A stretch of 64,000 bases of DNA from Streptosporangiaceae bacterium. GTDB lineage: Bacteria; Actinomycetota; Actinomycetes; Streptosporangiales; Streptosporangiaceae. Position numbers and translations under genes: made by a program. The notes beneath the pieces were generated by a model. The model saw nothing but the letters and a program-made list of their open reading frames with translations. It had not been told where the DNA came from and did no database searches. Location of the stretch: assembly GCA_025934375.1 (NCBI GenBank), contig JAICYD010000004.1, forward strand, positions 1 through 64,000, read 5' to 3'. Position 1 is the first letter of the stretch; each line of letters opens with the position of its first letter. Positions 45,356-54,419 of this stretch are shown here, one piece after another.

Positions 45356-46483
45356 TTAGCTGACTCCGGCGTATGAGTGCATGCCGGTGATGAAGACCTG
45401 CACAACGAGCATGTTGGTCACCAGGCTCACGAAGCCGATCAGCTGGATGTAGTGCGCGCGGCGGCCGCGCCAGCCGGCCGTGGCCCGCGCGTGCAGGTAG
45501 CACGCGTACAGCACCCAGGTGATGAAGGCCCAGGTCTCCACCGGGTCCCAGCCCCAGTACCGGCCCCACGCCTGGTCCGCCCAGATCGCGCCCGCGATGA
45601 CGCCGAAGGTCCACACGGGGAATCCGAAGATGACGGTGCGGTAGGTCAGCTTGTCCAGCTGATCGGCCGAGGGGATGCGCGCGATCAGCCCGTTGCCCCT
45701 GCCAGCACCGCGCGCCCGGTAGCGCTCGGCGATCAGGTACAAGGCGCCCAGCACCGCCGCGACGAAGAAGACCCCGGTCGCCAGGGTCATCGCGGTGACG
45801 TGGATGGACAGCCAGTACGACTGCAGCGCCGGGACGAGCGGACCGGCCGCCGTGTAGATGACCGTCTCGGCGAGGCCAAGCGCGAGGACGACCGCGCCCA
45901 TGACGAAGACGCCCAGCGCCCAGGCCCGGTAGCGGATCAGCACGTACAGGAAGAACAGGGTCGCCACGCAGGTCAGCGCGGTGACGAACTCGTACATGTT
46001 GCCCCAGGGCGCGCGGTGGACCGCCAGCCCCCGGGTCACCACCGCCACCAGGTGCGCGGTGGCGCCGAGCGCGCTGAGCACCACGCCGGCCCGCACCCAG
46101 GCCCCGGCCTGCCCGATGGCCTGCCAGCCGGAAGCCGGCGGCGCCGGCGGCGATGCCACGACCTTGGCCCGCGCCGCATCGGCGAGTTCAGCCGCCTGAC
46201 TCCGTGCCTTGTCGGCCGGGGTCGCTGACCCGTCAACGGTCACGCCGTCCGCGCTGGCGGCGTCCGCGCCGGCCCCGACGGTCGCCAGCTCGCGCTCCTC
46301 GCCGGTGTCAATCAATGCGGTGCCGGTCAGGCCAGTGCCGGCTTTGGCGGCGGCACGCCGCGGGCGGCCGAACGCGAAGTCGCCGGCGAACGCGATGACC
46401 GAAGCGGAGTAGATCATGAGCGCCGCGATGAGGAAGTCCCCGCTGAGGCTCGCCATGGACTGGTTGACGGACATGAGCATCAC
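45356..46483 (-). CDS. ccsB: Cytochrome c biogenesis protein CcsB/CcsA (heme handling)
   Basis: Polytopic heme-handling subunit of the System II cytochrome c synthase, 375 aa with about 8 membrane helices. The WWD-type heme motif is WGRYWGWDPVETWAFITWVLY; flanking histidines (VHRAPWGNMYEF, SIHVTAMTLATG, THLV-like segments) fit the external and internal heme ligands. A ~90-residue Ala/Asp-rich cytoplasmic linker follows the first helix. The start overlaps the resB stop; GTG 46483 or ATG 46480 are both possible. Last gene of the resA-resB-ccsB run. Confidence 0.92.
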   Translation of the reverse strand: MMLMSVNQSMASLSGDFLIAALMIYSASVIAFAGDFAFGRPRRAAAKAGTGLTGTALIDTGEERELATVGAGADAASADGVTVDGSATPADKARSQAAELADAARAKVVASPPAPPASGWQAIGQAGAWVRAGVVLSALGATAHLVAVVTRGLAVHRAPWGNMYEFVTALTCVATLFFLYVLIRYRAWALGVFVMGAVVLALGLAETVIYTAAGPLVPALQSYWLSIHVTAMTLATGVFFVAAVLGALYLIAERYRARGAGRGNGLIARIPSADQLDKLTYRTVIFGFPVWTFGVIAGAIWADQAWGRYWGWDPVETWAFITWVLYACYLHARATAGWRGRRAHYIQLIGFVSLVTNMLVVQVFITGMHSYAGVS

Positions 46484-48252
46484 GCTCCGGGATCTGTTTT
46501 CGAATCATGCGAAGCCGGTTGTTGTGCGCCCGATGTAGTCGCCTTCCCATCGGGCGCACCCCGGGGGGCACGGATGATGCTCCGCGGGGTGGCCTCCCCG
46601 GAAGACAACTGCGCTACTAGCTCGGTGAACTCGTCCTCGAAGCCGCCGCTGGCATCGGTGCGGGCCAGGCCGCCGACGGTGACCACCGATCGCTCGCCAT
46701 CGGCGGCCGCGGGGACCGCCCGGACGAAGACGCGCCGCCGCCGGACCAGGAACGACAGCAGCAATCCGGCTATGGCGAGCATGCCGCAGATGAGGGCCGG
46801 GACCTGACCTGGGTCGTAGGTAACCGCGAGGCTGGCCCACTGCTTGTAGCCGGTGAAGGTGATCTTGCCCCGGCCGCCGGGCAGCGTGAACGACTGCCCC
46901 GGCTGCAGCAGGAACGGCCGGCTGGTGATCTTCGTCATCGCGCTGGTGTCCAGCTGGAACACCGACTGCGCGAGCCCTGAGTTCAGGCCGAGGTCCCCGG
47001 CGTAGCCGAGCAGCGACACGGCCGGGTTGTAGGGCGCGGGAAACGCGGAGTCCAGGATCCCGCCCGCGGTCACCCCGGTCGGCACGAAGACCCCGATGAA
47101 GCCCAGCTGGTCCGGCGCGGCGTCCGGGACCTTGACCACTCCGTCGGACAGGAACGTCCCCGTGTTGGCCGGGATGAACGGCGGGGCCTCGTCGTAGACG
47201 ACCTTCCCGGCGGCGTCGGTCACCGTGAACTCGGGCGCGTAGCCGTGCCCGATCAGGTACACCTTCACCGAGTCGACGTTCAGCGGCTGGTTGATCCGGA
47301 TGTCGTAGGGCCGGGAGGGCGCGCCGGGGGAGGACGAGTACGAGACGCGGGCGTCGAACGAGGACGGCTGGCCGCGTGACTCCCCGGAGGTGTAGTAGCT
47401 CGCGCTGAACTGCTTCAGGGTGAGCTGGAAGGGCGCGAGGTCAGACCCGGTGACCAGCCGGCCGGGGTGGAACTCATCGAGCGCGGTCAGCGTGTCGGAG
47501 AACGTCTGCCCCTCGACGATGAGCTTGTCGGCCTTGTAGCCGAACAGCCCACCGATCGCGACCGACACCAGCACCCCGAGCAGCGCCAGGTGGAACAGCA
47601 GGTTACCCGCCTCGCGCAGGTAGCCCTTCTCGGCGGAAACCCACCCTCCCGCCTCATCTGCGGCCGGGTGGCGCAGCCGGAATCGCTTGCCGCGCAGTAT
47701 CGCGGCCGCGGCGGCGACGGCCTGGACCGGCGGCAGCGCCACCGCGTAGGACTCCGAGTGCGGCAGCCGGCCCAGGTTGCGGGGGGCGCGCGGCGGGGGC
47801 ATGCGCGCTTGCCCGGCCAGCCGGAACGTCCTGGGCACCACGCAGCCGACCAAGGACGCGAACAGCAGCAGGTAGATGGCCGCGAACCAGGGCGCGGCGA
47901 AGGTGTTGAACAGGCCGAGGTGGTTCAGCCACGGCGCCAGCGCCGGGTGCGAGTTGAAGTAGTTCTGCACCGCGGCCGGGTCCTGACCCTGCTGCGGCAG
48001 GATCGATCCGGGCACGCTGCCCAGCGCGAGCAGGAACAGCAGCACCAGCGCGGTGCGCATCGAGGTGAGCTGCCGCCAGGCCCAGCGGAACCAGCCCCAG
48101 CCAGCCGCCGGGCCGGCGCCGGCGCCGTCGCCGTCGTCGGCGGTGGCGGTGGCGGCGGCGGCGCTTGCCTGGACGGCGTTCCGCCCGTCCTCCGGGAAGG
48201 CCAGCTGGGACTCGTCCTCGGCGGCGTCCTGAGGGGCTCGGATATCGGTCAT
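46480..48252 (-). CDS. resB: Cytochrome c biogenesis protein ResB
   Basis: Partner of CcsB in System II cytochrome c assembly. 590 aa: cytoplasmic acidic N-terminus, membrane helices near residues 62-80, 115-135 and 215-235, a large extracytoplasmic domain (about 240-485), and a last helix (VPALICGMLAIAGLLLSFLV). ResB hallmarks are the WRQLTSMRTALVLLFLLALGSVPGS start and YLREAGNLLFHLALLGVLVSVA. The ATG shares one base with the resA stop. The C-terminal cytoplasmic tail of ~90 residues is variable. Confidence 0.93.
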   Translation of the reverse strand: MTDIRAPQDAAEDESQLAFPEDGRNAVQASAAAATATADDGDGAGAGPAAGWGWFRWAWRQLTSMRTALVLLFLLALGSVPGSILPQQGQDPAAVQNYFNSHPALAPWLNHLGLFNTFAAPWFAAIYLLLFASLVGCVVPRTFRLAGQARMPPPRAPRNLGRLPHSESYAVALPPVQAVAAAAAILRGKRFRLRHPAADEAGGWVSAEKGYLREAGNLLFHLALLGVLVSVAIGGLFGYKADKLIVEGQTFSDTLTALDEFHPGRLVTGSDLAPFQLTLKQFSASYYTSGESRGQPSSFDARVSYSSSPGAPSRPYDIRINQPLNVDSVKVYLIGHGYAPEFTVTDAAGKVVYDEAPPFIPANTGTFLSDGVVKVPDAAPDQLGFIGVFVPTGVTAGGILDSAFPAPYNPAVSLLGYAGDLGLNSGLAQSVFQLDTSAMTKITSRPFLLQPGQSFTLPGGRGKITFTGYKQWASLAVTYDPGQVPALICGMLAIAGLLLSFLVRRRRVFVRAVPAAADGERSVVTVGGLARTDASGGFEDEFTELVAQLSSGEATPRSIIRAPRGAPDGKATTSGAQQPASHDSKTDPGA

Positions 48253-48863
48253 CAGGCGGTCACCTTGGTCAGGATGCTATTGAGCACCGAGTATGTCACC
48301 GGGCCGAACACCGCGCCCGCGACATGCCCGGTCGGGTCGACCACCACCGTCGTGGGCGTCCCGCTGATCGGCACCGTGTTGCCAAGGGTGAGCGCGACCG
48401 CATAGCCGGGGTCATTGAGGCTCGGGTACTTGATGCCGGCATCCTGCTCGAAGGCGGCGGCGTTCACGGGCGAGTCATGCACGTCCACCCCGAGGAAGGA
48501 CACGCCGGAACCCTGGTACTTAGCCGACAGCGCCGCGAGGGTGGGGCCTTCGGAGCGGCACGGCCCGCACCACGAACCCCAGAAGTTGAGGACGACGACC
48601 TTGCCCCGGTAACCCGCGAAGTTCAGCTTGGTCCCGGTGAGCGTGGTCCCGGAGAAGTCTGGCACCTGCGCGCGGTGGCCGGCCGGGTACAAGACGGCGC
48701 TGGGGTTGCCGTCGACGTGCGTTACTCCTGTCGCCTGGCCACTGCCGCTGGTCAAGGTCACCGCGAGGCCCCCCGCGAGCAGCACGACAGTAACGACCGC
48801 CACGCTCGCGATCGTTCGGCGCTTCCTGACAATTCCGAGCCGCACGGTGCCATCTCCCACCAC
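48252..48863 (-). CDS. resA: TlpA/ResA-like thiol-disulfide protein
   Basis: Membrane-anchored thioredoxin-fold reductant for apocytochrome c haem-binding cysteines. 203 aa: one N-terminal membrane segment (about 17-38), then a TlpA domain with the active site NFWGSWCGPCRSEGPTL and cis-proline region GTPTTVVVDP. Two start sites compete: GTG 48863 and GTG 48845. Each has GGAG 9 nt upstream, because a 15-bp stretch (GGAGAT(C/G)GCACCGTG) is duplicated. It follows the phosphatase gene by 33 nt. The integral ccdA gene usual between resA and resB is absent. Confidence 0.9.
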   Translation of the reverse strand: MVGDGTVRLGIVRKRRTIASVAVVTVVLLAGGLAVTLTSGSGQATGVTHVDGNPSAVLYPAGHRAQVPDFSGTTLTGTKLNFAGYRGKVVVLNFWGSWCGPCRSEGPTLAALSAKYQGSGVSFLGVDVHDSPVNAAAFEQDAGIKYPSLNDPGYAVALTLGNTVPISGTPTTVVVDPTGHVAGAVFGPVTYSVLNSILTKVTA

Positions 48864-48896
48864 GGTGCGATCTCCTACAGGGGGTAGTACGAGTCC

Positions 48897-49529
48897 CTAT
48901 TGTGCCGCACCCGTGTCGTGGAGCTGACGGCGGGGCGGCACTGTGTAGGAAACCCCGCTCAGGGCGTCGTCATCAAAGGTGAAGCTGGTCACGCTGCCCA
49001 GCGCGCACTGCCGCGCGTTCGGGTTGTGCCACAGCCGCTTCTTCTCGGCCGCCAGCCGGGTGATCCAGATCGGCAGCTGATGGCTCACGCACACAGCCTC
49101 GTGGCCGCGCGCGGCGTGCCGCGCTCGCTCGACGACCCGCCAGACCCGCTCCGCTACCTGCTGGTACGGCTCTCCCCAGGACGGTGTGAACGGATTCCAC
49201 AGGTACCGCCAGTTGAGCGGGTTAAGCGCCAGGTGCGCAAGGCTAACCGTCTTGCCCTCAAGCACGTTCTCCGACTCGATCAGGCCCCGGTCGGTCTGGA
49301 TGGCCAGGCTCTTGCGCTCCGCCGTCGGCTGAGCTGTCTCCTGCGCCCGCTCCAGCGGGGAGGCGAACAGGGCCACGACGTCACGGTCGGCGAAAAAGTC
49401 CGCGGCGGCGTCCGCCATGAGCCTCCCGTTGTCAGAAAGGTGAAAGTCGGGCAGCCGCCCGTACAGGAGGTGCCGTGGATTGTAGACCTCACCATGCCGC
49501 AGCAGGTGGACACTGGTTTTCTCAGCCAT
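48897..49529 (-). CDS. Histidine phosphatase family protein
   Basis: A 210-aa phosphoglycerate-mutase-fold phosphatase with the RHG motif LLRHGEVYNPRHLLYGRLP (catalytic histidine), the second-site EG-type region ESENVLEGK and the late histidine motif AVCVSHQLPIW. Substrate unknown. In Mycobacterium the orthologue (Rv0525) sits between hemL and resA as here, so it is a fixed member of the cluster. Confidence 0.9.
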   Translation of the reverse strand: MAEKTSVHLLRHGEVYNPRHLLYGRLPDFHLSDNGRLMADAAADFFADRDVVALFASPLERAQETAQPTAERKSLAIQTDRGLIESENVLEGKTVSLAHLALNPLNWRYLWNPFTPSWGEPYQQVAERVWRVVERARHAARGHEAVCVSHQLPIWITRLAAEKKRLWHNPNARQCALGSVTSFTFDDDALSGVSYTVPPRRQLHDTGAAQ

Positions 49530-49637
49530 AGCGCAAGCCAGGCTACCCGGCCGGGATGTTCGCCTCCGCGCCGGCGGCGGTCAGCTCATCCTCATCGTGG
49601 CACTGGAACCCAGATAGTTGCCTTGAACTGGGAAGAA

Positions 49638-49657
49638 ACCTATCCGTGCGGATAGGT
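49638..49657 (-). terminator. Intrinsic terminator after hemL
   Basis: On the minus strand the hairpin ACCTATCC-GCAC-GGATAGGT is followed directly by TTCTT, 23 nt past the hemL stop. It is the closest thing to a classical rho-independent terminator in the window and would separate the heme genes from the phosphatase-res-ccs genes. Confidence 0.75.
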
Positions 49658-49680
49658 ATCTCTTACTGTTGGCGCGGCCG

Positions 49681-50973
49681 CTACCCCGCGATGACGGCGG
49701 CGGCCGCCCGGGCGGCGGCGGGGAGGGCGTCGGCTATGCGCGACAGCGCCTCCTCGTCGTGAGCGGACGAGACGAACCAGGCCTCATACGCGGACGGCGG
49801 CAGGTAGACGCCGGCGTCGAGCATGGCGTGGAAGAACGCGGAGTAGGCGGCGGTCGACTGGTCCTTGGCGTCCGTGAAGCTGGCGACCGGCGCCGTCCGG
49901 CCCAGGAACACCGTGAACAGGCTCCCCGCGGCCGACAGGTAGTGCGGCACGCCGGCCTCGTCCAGCGCGGTGGTCACCAGCTTGGACAGCGACCCAGCGA
50001 AGGCGCCGGTGGCCGCGTACACCTCGGGCGTGCAGGCGCGCAGCGTCGCCAGGCCGGCCGCCGTGGCCAGCGGGTTGCCCGACAGCGTGCCCGCCTGGTA
50101 GACCGGCCCGGCGGGGGCGAGCCGCTGCATGATCTCCGCGCGGCCGCCGAAGGCCGCGCAGGGCAGGCCGCCCCCCATGACCTTGCCGAACGTCACGAGG
50201 TCACCGCGCACCCCGTCGATGCCGTACCAGCCCGACGCCGACACCCGGAACCCGGTCAGCACCTCGTCCATGATCAGCAGCGCGCCGGCCTGCGTGCACA
50301 GCGACCGGAGCAGTTCATTGAATCCGGGCCGCGGCGGGACGACGCCCATGTTCGCCGGGCACGCCTCGGTGATCACGCAGGCGATCTCGGCGCCGCGCGC
50401 CGCGAACAGCGCCCGCACGGCGTCGGCGTCGTTGTAGGGCAACACGATCGTGTCGGCCGCCGAGGCACCGGTCACGCCAGGGCTGTCCGGCAGGCCGAGC
50501 GTGGCGACGCCGGACCCGGCCGCGACGAGCAGGGCGTCCACGTGCCCGTGGTAGCAGCCGGCGAACTTCACCACCAGCGACCGCCCGGTGTAGCCACGGG
50601 CCAGGCGCAGCGCGGACATGGTGGCCTCGGTCCCGGAGTTGACCAGCCGGACCTGCTCCACTGGCGCCCGGGCGATGATCTCCGTGGCCAGCGCCACCTC
50701 GCCGGGGGTGGCCGCCCCGAACGACGTCCCCCGGGCGAGCGCCGCCGACACCGCCGACACGACGGCCGGGTGCCCGTGCCCGAGGATCATCGGCCCCCAC
50801 GAGCACACGAGGTCGACGTACGACCGCCCGTCGACGTCGTGCAGGTAGGCACCGGAGGCGCGGTCGATGAACCTGGGCTTCCCGCCGACCGGGCCGAACG
50901 CCCGGACCGGCGAGTTCACTCCGCCTGGGGTCACCTCAAGAGCCGCAGTGAACAGGTCGGCGGAGCTCACCAT
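49681..50973 (-). CDS. hemL: Glutamate-1-semialdehyde 2,1-aminomutase
   Basis: PLP enzyme that converts glutamate-1-semialdehyde to 5-aminolevulinate, the second step of the C5 tetrapyrrole route. 430 aa of the expected length. [15 protein letters not shown] at the N-terminus, [36 protein letters not shown], and the PLP lysine in [13 protein letters not shown]. The ATG follows the primase-like gene stop by 3 nt, so the two are one message. Confidence 0.95.
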   Translation of the reverse strand: MVSSADLFTAALEVTPGGVNSPVRAFGPVGGKPRFIDRASGAYLHDVDGRSYVDLVCSWGPMILGHGHPAVVSAVSAALARGTSFGAATPGEVALATEIIARAPVEQVRLVNSGTEATMSALRLARGYTGRSLVVKFAGCYHGHVDALLVAAGSGVATLGLPDSPGVTGASAADTIVLPYNDADAVRALFAARGAEIACVITEACPANMGVVPPRPGFNELLRSLCTQAGALLIMDEVLTGFRVSASGWYGIDGVRGDLVTFGKVMGGGLPCAAFGGRAEIMQRLAPAGPVYQAGTLSGNPLATAAGLATLRACTPEVYAATGAFAGSLSKLVTTALDEAGVPHYLSAAGSLFTVFLGRTAPVASFTDAKDQSTAAYSAFFHAMLDAGVYLPPSAYEAWFVSSAHDEEALSRIADALPAAARAAAAVIAG

Positions 50974-50976
50974 GGT

Positions 50977-51654
50977 TTAGCAGCCTTCTTCCTCGCAGGC
51001 GTCGGCCAGGTACTCAAGCAGTCGCAGCGCGTCCGGAAGCGGAAAGCGCGCCGGCCGCCGGACCCAGCGTACGTCCTGCCCGGTCCCGAGCCGGGAGGGC
51101 GGGGCGAGGATGAAGCTCTCCCGGCAGTGCCACCGCAGCGACTCGGTCTGGGTGTACATGTCCGGCGCGCTGTCCAGGCCGCAGGACCACCATTCATCCT
51201 CATCGGCGGGCGCGCCCCTGGTGGCCACGAAGAAGAACATCCGCTCGGCGCCGGCCACCGCGACCGGGCCAGTGTCCACGTCCTCGGTGGCCATCTTGGC
51301 CAGCGCGGTGGCGCCGGCCACGGCGGGGACGTCCAGAACGTCAAAAACCCGCCCGGTGACGAGTATCACATTCGCCTCCGGACGGGCTTCCCACCACCGC
51401 GCCACTGTCAACTTGTCGGTTGTCGCCTGCATCTGCCAGGTCGGCGCTACGGGATGCGCCGCCGGTGCCGGGCAGCCGACCCGGTCGCAGGAGCAGGCCC
51501 GTCCCATCTCGATGGTCCCGTCGATTCCCCGGCTTGGATGAGCTCCCGCGCATACCGGCCAGCCCAGGGCGGCGTACTCAAGTGCCGCCGTGCCCAGCGC
51601 CGGCGTCTTATGCGTCCCCCGCCGTCGGCCCCGTCGCCGCATCATCGTCACCAT
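50977..51654 (-). CDS. Primase/polymerase-like (PrimPol) domain protein in the heme operon
   Basis: About 225 aa with an archaeo-eukaryotic primase-like (PF09250-type) fold outline: AALEYAALGWPVCAGAHP at the start, ATTDKLTVARWWEARPEANVILVTG, then VFDVLDVPAVAG where active members have a D-x-D metal pair; here the second aspartate is replaced by proline. A cysteine-rich segment (CSCDRVGCPAPAAHP) could bind zinc. It is probably not a working polymerase. The start at 51654 is chosen because the upstream TTG (51768) leads a non-conserved stretch. Found beside hemL in other actinomycetes as well; its role is unknown. Confidence 0.72.
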   Translation of the reverse strand: MVTMMRRRGRRRGTHKTPALGTAALEYAALGWPVCAGAHPSRGIDGTIEMGRACSCDRVGCPAPAAHPVAPTWQMQATTDKLTVARWWEARPEANVILVTGRVFDVLDVPAVAGATALAKMATEDVDTGPVAVAGAERMFFFVATRGAPADEDEWWSCGLDSAPDMYTQTESLRWHCRESFILAPPSRLGTGQDVRWVRRPARFPLPDALRLLEYLADACEEEGC

Positions 51655-51838
51655 CAGGCCCCAGTACTCCCGTTCCCCGCGCTCGCGTCCCGCAATGTCC
51701 CGATCGCCCGCGCGAACGCCAAAGCGCTCACCAGTCGTGTCGAGGGGTTTCCGGTATCGTACCGTCAAGAATTCAACTAACGTACCCGCAACGAGGCGTG
51801 GCGACTCTCACACGTAACCGTTTCCTCGCCTGCCCCAG
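51655..51838. other. Gap between hemB and the primase-like gene
   Basis: 184 nt. The minus strand has TTGACGGTACGATACC (51768 leftwards), which could be read as a -35 element with a nearby -10. It may hold a second promoter for the primase-like gene and hemL. Confidence 0.35.
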
Positions 51839-52825
51839 CTAGCCGGCTAGCCGCTGGGCGACCTCGGCCGCCCAGTAGGTGAGGATGACGCTCGCGCCGG
51901 CCCGGCGGATGGCGGTGAGGGTCTCCATGATCGCCTTGTCCCGGTCCACCCAGCCGTTGGCGGCGGCCGCCTCGACCATCGCGAACTCGCCGCTGACCTG
52001 GTAGGCGGCCACCGGGACGGAGACCTGATCGGTTACCCGGCGGATGACGTCAAGGTAGGACAGCGCTGGCTTGACCATCACCATGTCGGCGCCCTCGGCG
52101 AGGTCAAGCTCCACTTCCTTGAGCGCCTCCACCGCGTTGGCCGGGTCCTGCTGGTGAGTGGAGCGGTCACCGAACCTGGGCGCGCCCTCGGCGGCCTCCC
52201 GGAACGGGCCGTAGAAGGCCGAAGCGTACTTGACCGAGTAGGCGCAGATCGGGATCGCGGAGTAGCCGGCCTCATCCAGCGCCTTGCGGATCGCGCCCAC
52301 CTGGCCGTCCATCATGCCACTGGGCGCGATCATGTGCGCGCCCGCCGCCGCCTGGGCGACCGCGGTGCTGGCGTACCGCTGCAGCGTCCGGTCGTTATCG
52401 ACGTAACCGCCAGCGGTGACGATGCCGCAATGCCCGTGGTCGGTGTACTCGCACAGGCACAAGTCAGCCATGACGACCAGGTCGTCGCCGACCTCGGCCC
52501 GGATGTCGGCGATGGCGACCTGCGAGACGCCGTCCGGGGCGTCCGCCTCGCTGCCCCGGTCGTCCTTGTCCTCGGGCACGCCGAAGACGATCACGCCACC
52601 GACCCCGGCCGCCGCCGCCTCGGCGGCCGCCTTGCGCAGGCTGTCGCGCGAGTGCTGGACGACGCCGGGCATCGAGCCGATCGGCTGCGCCTCGGCGATG
52701 CCCTCCTTGACGAATACCGGCAGCACAAGCTCGGCGGGGCGCAGTGACGTCTCCGCCACCATGGCCCGCAGCGCCTTCGTCGTGCGCAGTCGCCGCGGCC
52801 GGGCCACGGGGAATTGAGCGGTCAC
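51839..52825 (-). CDS. hemB: Porphobilinogen synthase (delta-aminolevulinate dehydratase)
   Basis: Condenses two 5-aminolevulinates to porphobilinogen. The 328-aa protein has both Schiff-base lysines (AYSVKYASAFYGPFR and MVMVKPALSYLDVI). It also has the three-cysteine zinc site DLCLCEYTDHGHC, so this is the zinc-dependent class, unlike many Mg-type bacterial enzymes. GTG start, 20 nt after the hemD stop. Confidence 0.95.
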   Translation of the reverse strand: MTAQFPVARPRRLRTTKALRAMVAETSLRPAELVLPVFVKEGIAEAQPIGSMPGVVQHSRDSLRKAAAEAAAAGVGGVIVFGVPEDKDDRGSEADAPDGVSQVAIADIRAEVGDDLVVMADLCLCEYTDHGHCGIVTAGGYVDNDRTLQRYASTAVAQAAAGAHMIAPSGMMDGQVGAIRKALDEAGYSAIPICAYSVKYASAFYGPFREAAEGAPRFGDRSTHQQDPANAVEALKEVELDLAEGADMVMVKPALSYLDVIRRVTDQVSVPVAAYQVSGEFAMVEAAAANGWVDRDKAIMETLTAIRRAGASVILTYWAAEVAQRLAG

Positions 52826-52844
52826 TAAGGCTCCTTCAGTGCTT

Positions 52845-54419
52845 TTACTTCAGGGCAAGCCTGCGGCGGCCGCCCCGGCGTCGCTCGCTCGGGCGCTTAA
52901 GCGGCTCACCCGCCGCGATCGCCGCGTCGCGCTGGGCCGCGCCGAACTCCGCGACCGCGTCGACCAGGGCCGTGACCGACGGACGGGGCGCGGTCACGTC
53001 GACCCGCAGCCCGAACTCCGCCGCCGTCTTGGCCGTCTGCGGGCCGATGACGCCAATGATGGTCACCGCGTGCGGCTTGCCCGCGATGCCCACCAGGTTG
53101 CGGACCGTGGAGGACGAGGTGAACAAGACGGCGTCGAACCCGCCGCCCTTGATCGCCTCCCGGATGGCCGCGGGCGGCGGGGCGGCGCGAACCGTGCGGT
53201 AGGCGGTGACGTCCTCGGCTTCCCAGCCAAGGTCGGTCAGCCGCGCCACCAGCGTCTCGGTCGCGATGTCGGCCCGGGGCAGCAGCACCCGGTTGATCGG
53301 GTCAAGCACGTCATCGAAGGGCGGCCACGCGTCGGCCAGCCCCTCCGCCGACTGCTGGCCATCGGGGACCAGGTCGGGCCGGATGCCGAAGTCGAGCAGG
53401 GCCGCCGAGGTCTGCTCGCCGACCGCCGCTACCTTCACCCCGGCGAACGCGCGCGCGTCGAGGCCGTACTCTTCCAGCTTCTCGCGCACTGCCTTGACGG
53501 CGTTCGTGGAGGTGAACGCGACCCACTGGTACCTGCCGGTCACCAGGCCCTTGACCGCGCGCTCCATCTGCTGCGGGGTGCGCGGCGGCTCCACCGCGAT
53601 GGTGGGCACTTCTTCGGGGACCGCGCCGTACTCGCGCAGCCGGTCGGAGACGACCGAGGCCTGCTCGCGGGTCCGCGGCACCAGGACCCGCCAGCCGAAC
53701 AGCGGCTTCGTCTCAAACCAGGACAACTGGTTCCCGGACGCGGCCGCTTGCCCGACCACGGCCACCGCAGAGCCCCGGGTGGTCGCGACGGTAACGCCGG
53801 CCGCCTTCAGGTCCGGGCCGATCCGGCCCAGCGTGGTGAGGACCGTCTGCTGGTCGGTCGTCGTCCCGTCCCAGGTGATCGCGAAGGGGCTGGTGTCCGG
53901 CCAGCCCGCCGCGATCAGCATCTTGCCGAGGTCGGCGGGCGCGGCCTCCGCCCCGGTGATGATCAGCGTGCCGGGCGCGTGCGCCACCTGGCTGGCGTCG
54001 GCGGCGTGGATCACCCGCAACTCCCCGGCGCCGTCGCCGGCCAGTGGGATGCCCGCGTAGCCGGGTACCGCCGTGGCCGCGGGCACTCCGGGCACTACCT
54101 CGAAGCGAACCCGCGCCTTCGCGCACGCCGCGACCTCGCCGGTCCCGCCATTCAGCAGTGGATCGCCCTCGTACAGCCGGACGGCGAGTTGGCCGTCCTT
54201 CGCCGCTGACAGCAGCCGGCGAGCCGTCCCCGGGGCGTCCGCCGCGGGGACGGCGACCGTCGCGTCCGCGGCGAACAGGTGCCGGGTCCGCTCCGCCACC
54301 TCGGGGGTGGCCACGACGAGGCCCGCCGAGCTGAGCAGCCGCACCGCTCGCAGCGTGAGAAGCCCGTCGTCGCCCGGTCCGGCGCCCACGAACGCCACCC
54401 AGCCGTCCATGTCACTCAT
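52845..54419 (-). CDS. hemD: Uroporphyrinogen-III synthase fused to a methyltransferase-like domain
   Basis: A 524-aa fusion. The N-terminal ~240 residues look like SUMT (GWVAFVGAGPGDDGLLTLRAV, EVVPGVPAATAVPGYAGIP) but the normal KGGDPxxFGRGxEE loop is replaced by YEGDPLLNGGTGEVAA, so methyltransferase activity is doubtful. The C-terminal part is uroporphyrinogen-III synthase (GWRVLVPRTREQASVVSDRLREYGA, VAFTSTNAV, VLFTSSSTVRNLV), which closes the tetrapyrrole ring. The ATG 54419 overlaps the hemC stop by 8 nt and has AGGGA upstream. The basic C-terminal tail (SERRRGGRRR) is unusual. Confidence 0.88.
   Translation of the reverse strand: MSDMDGWVAFVGAGPGDDGLLTLRAVRLLSSAGLVVATPEVAERTRHLFAADATVAVPAADAPGTARRLLSAAKDGQLAVRLYEGDPLLNGGTGEVAACAKARVRFEVVPGVPAATAVPGYAGIPLAGDGAGELRVIHAADASQVAHAPGTLIITGAEAAPADLGKMLIAAGWPDTSPFAITWDGTTTDQQTVLTTLGRIGPDLKAAGVTVATTRGSAVAVVGQAAASGNQLSWFETKPLFGWRVLVPRTREQASVVSDRLREYGAVPEEVPTIAVEPPRTPQQMERAVKGLVTGRYQWVAFTSTNAVKAVREKLEEYGLDARAFAGVKVAAVGEQTSAALLDFGIRPDLVPDGQQSAEGLADAWPPFDDVLDPINRVLLPRADIATETLVARLTDLGWEAEDVTAYRTVRAAPPPAAIREAIKGGGFDAVLFTSSSTVRNLVGIAGKPHAVTIIGVIGPQTAKTAAEFGLRVDVTAPRPSVTALVDAVAEFGAAQRDAAIAAGEPLKRPSERRRGGRRRLALK

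Noticed and set aside
51655..51768. Longer primase-like protein starting at TTG 51768
   Set aside because: The added residues lack conservation features and the TTGACG there fits a promoter element better than a start codon.
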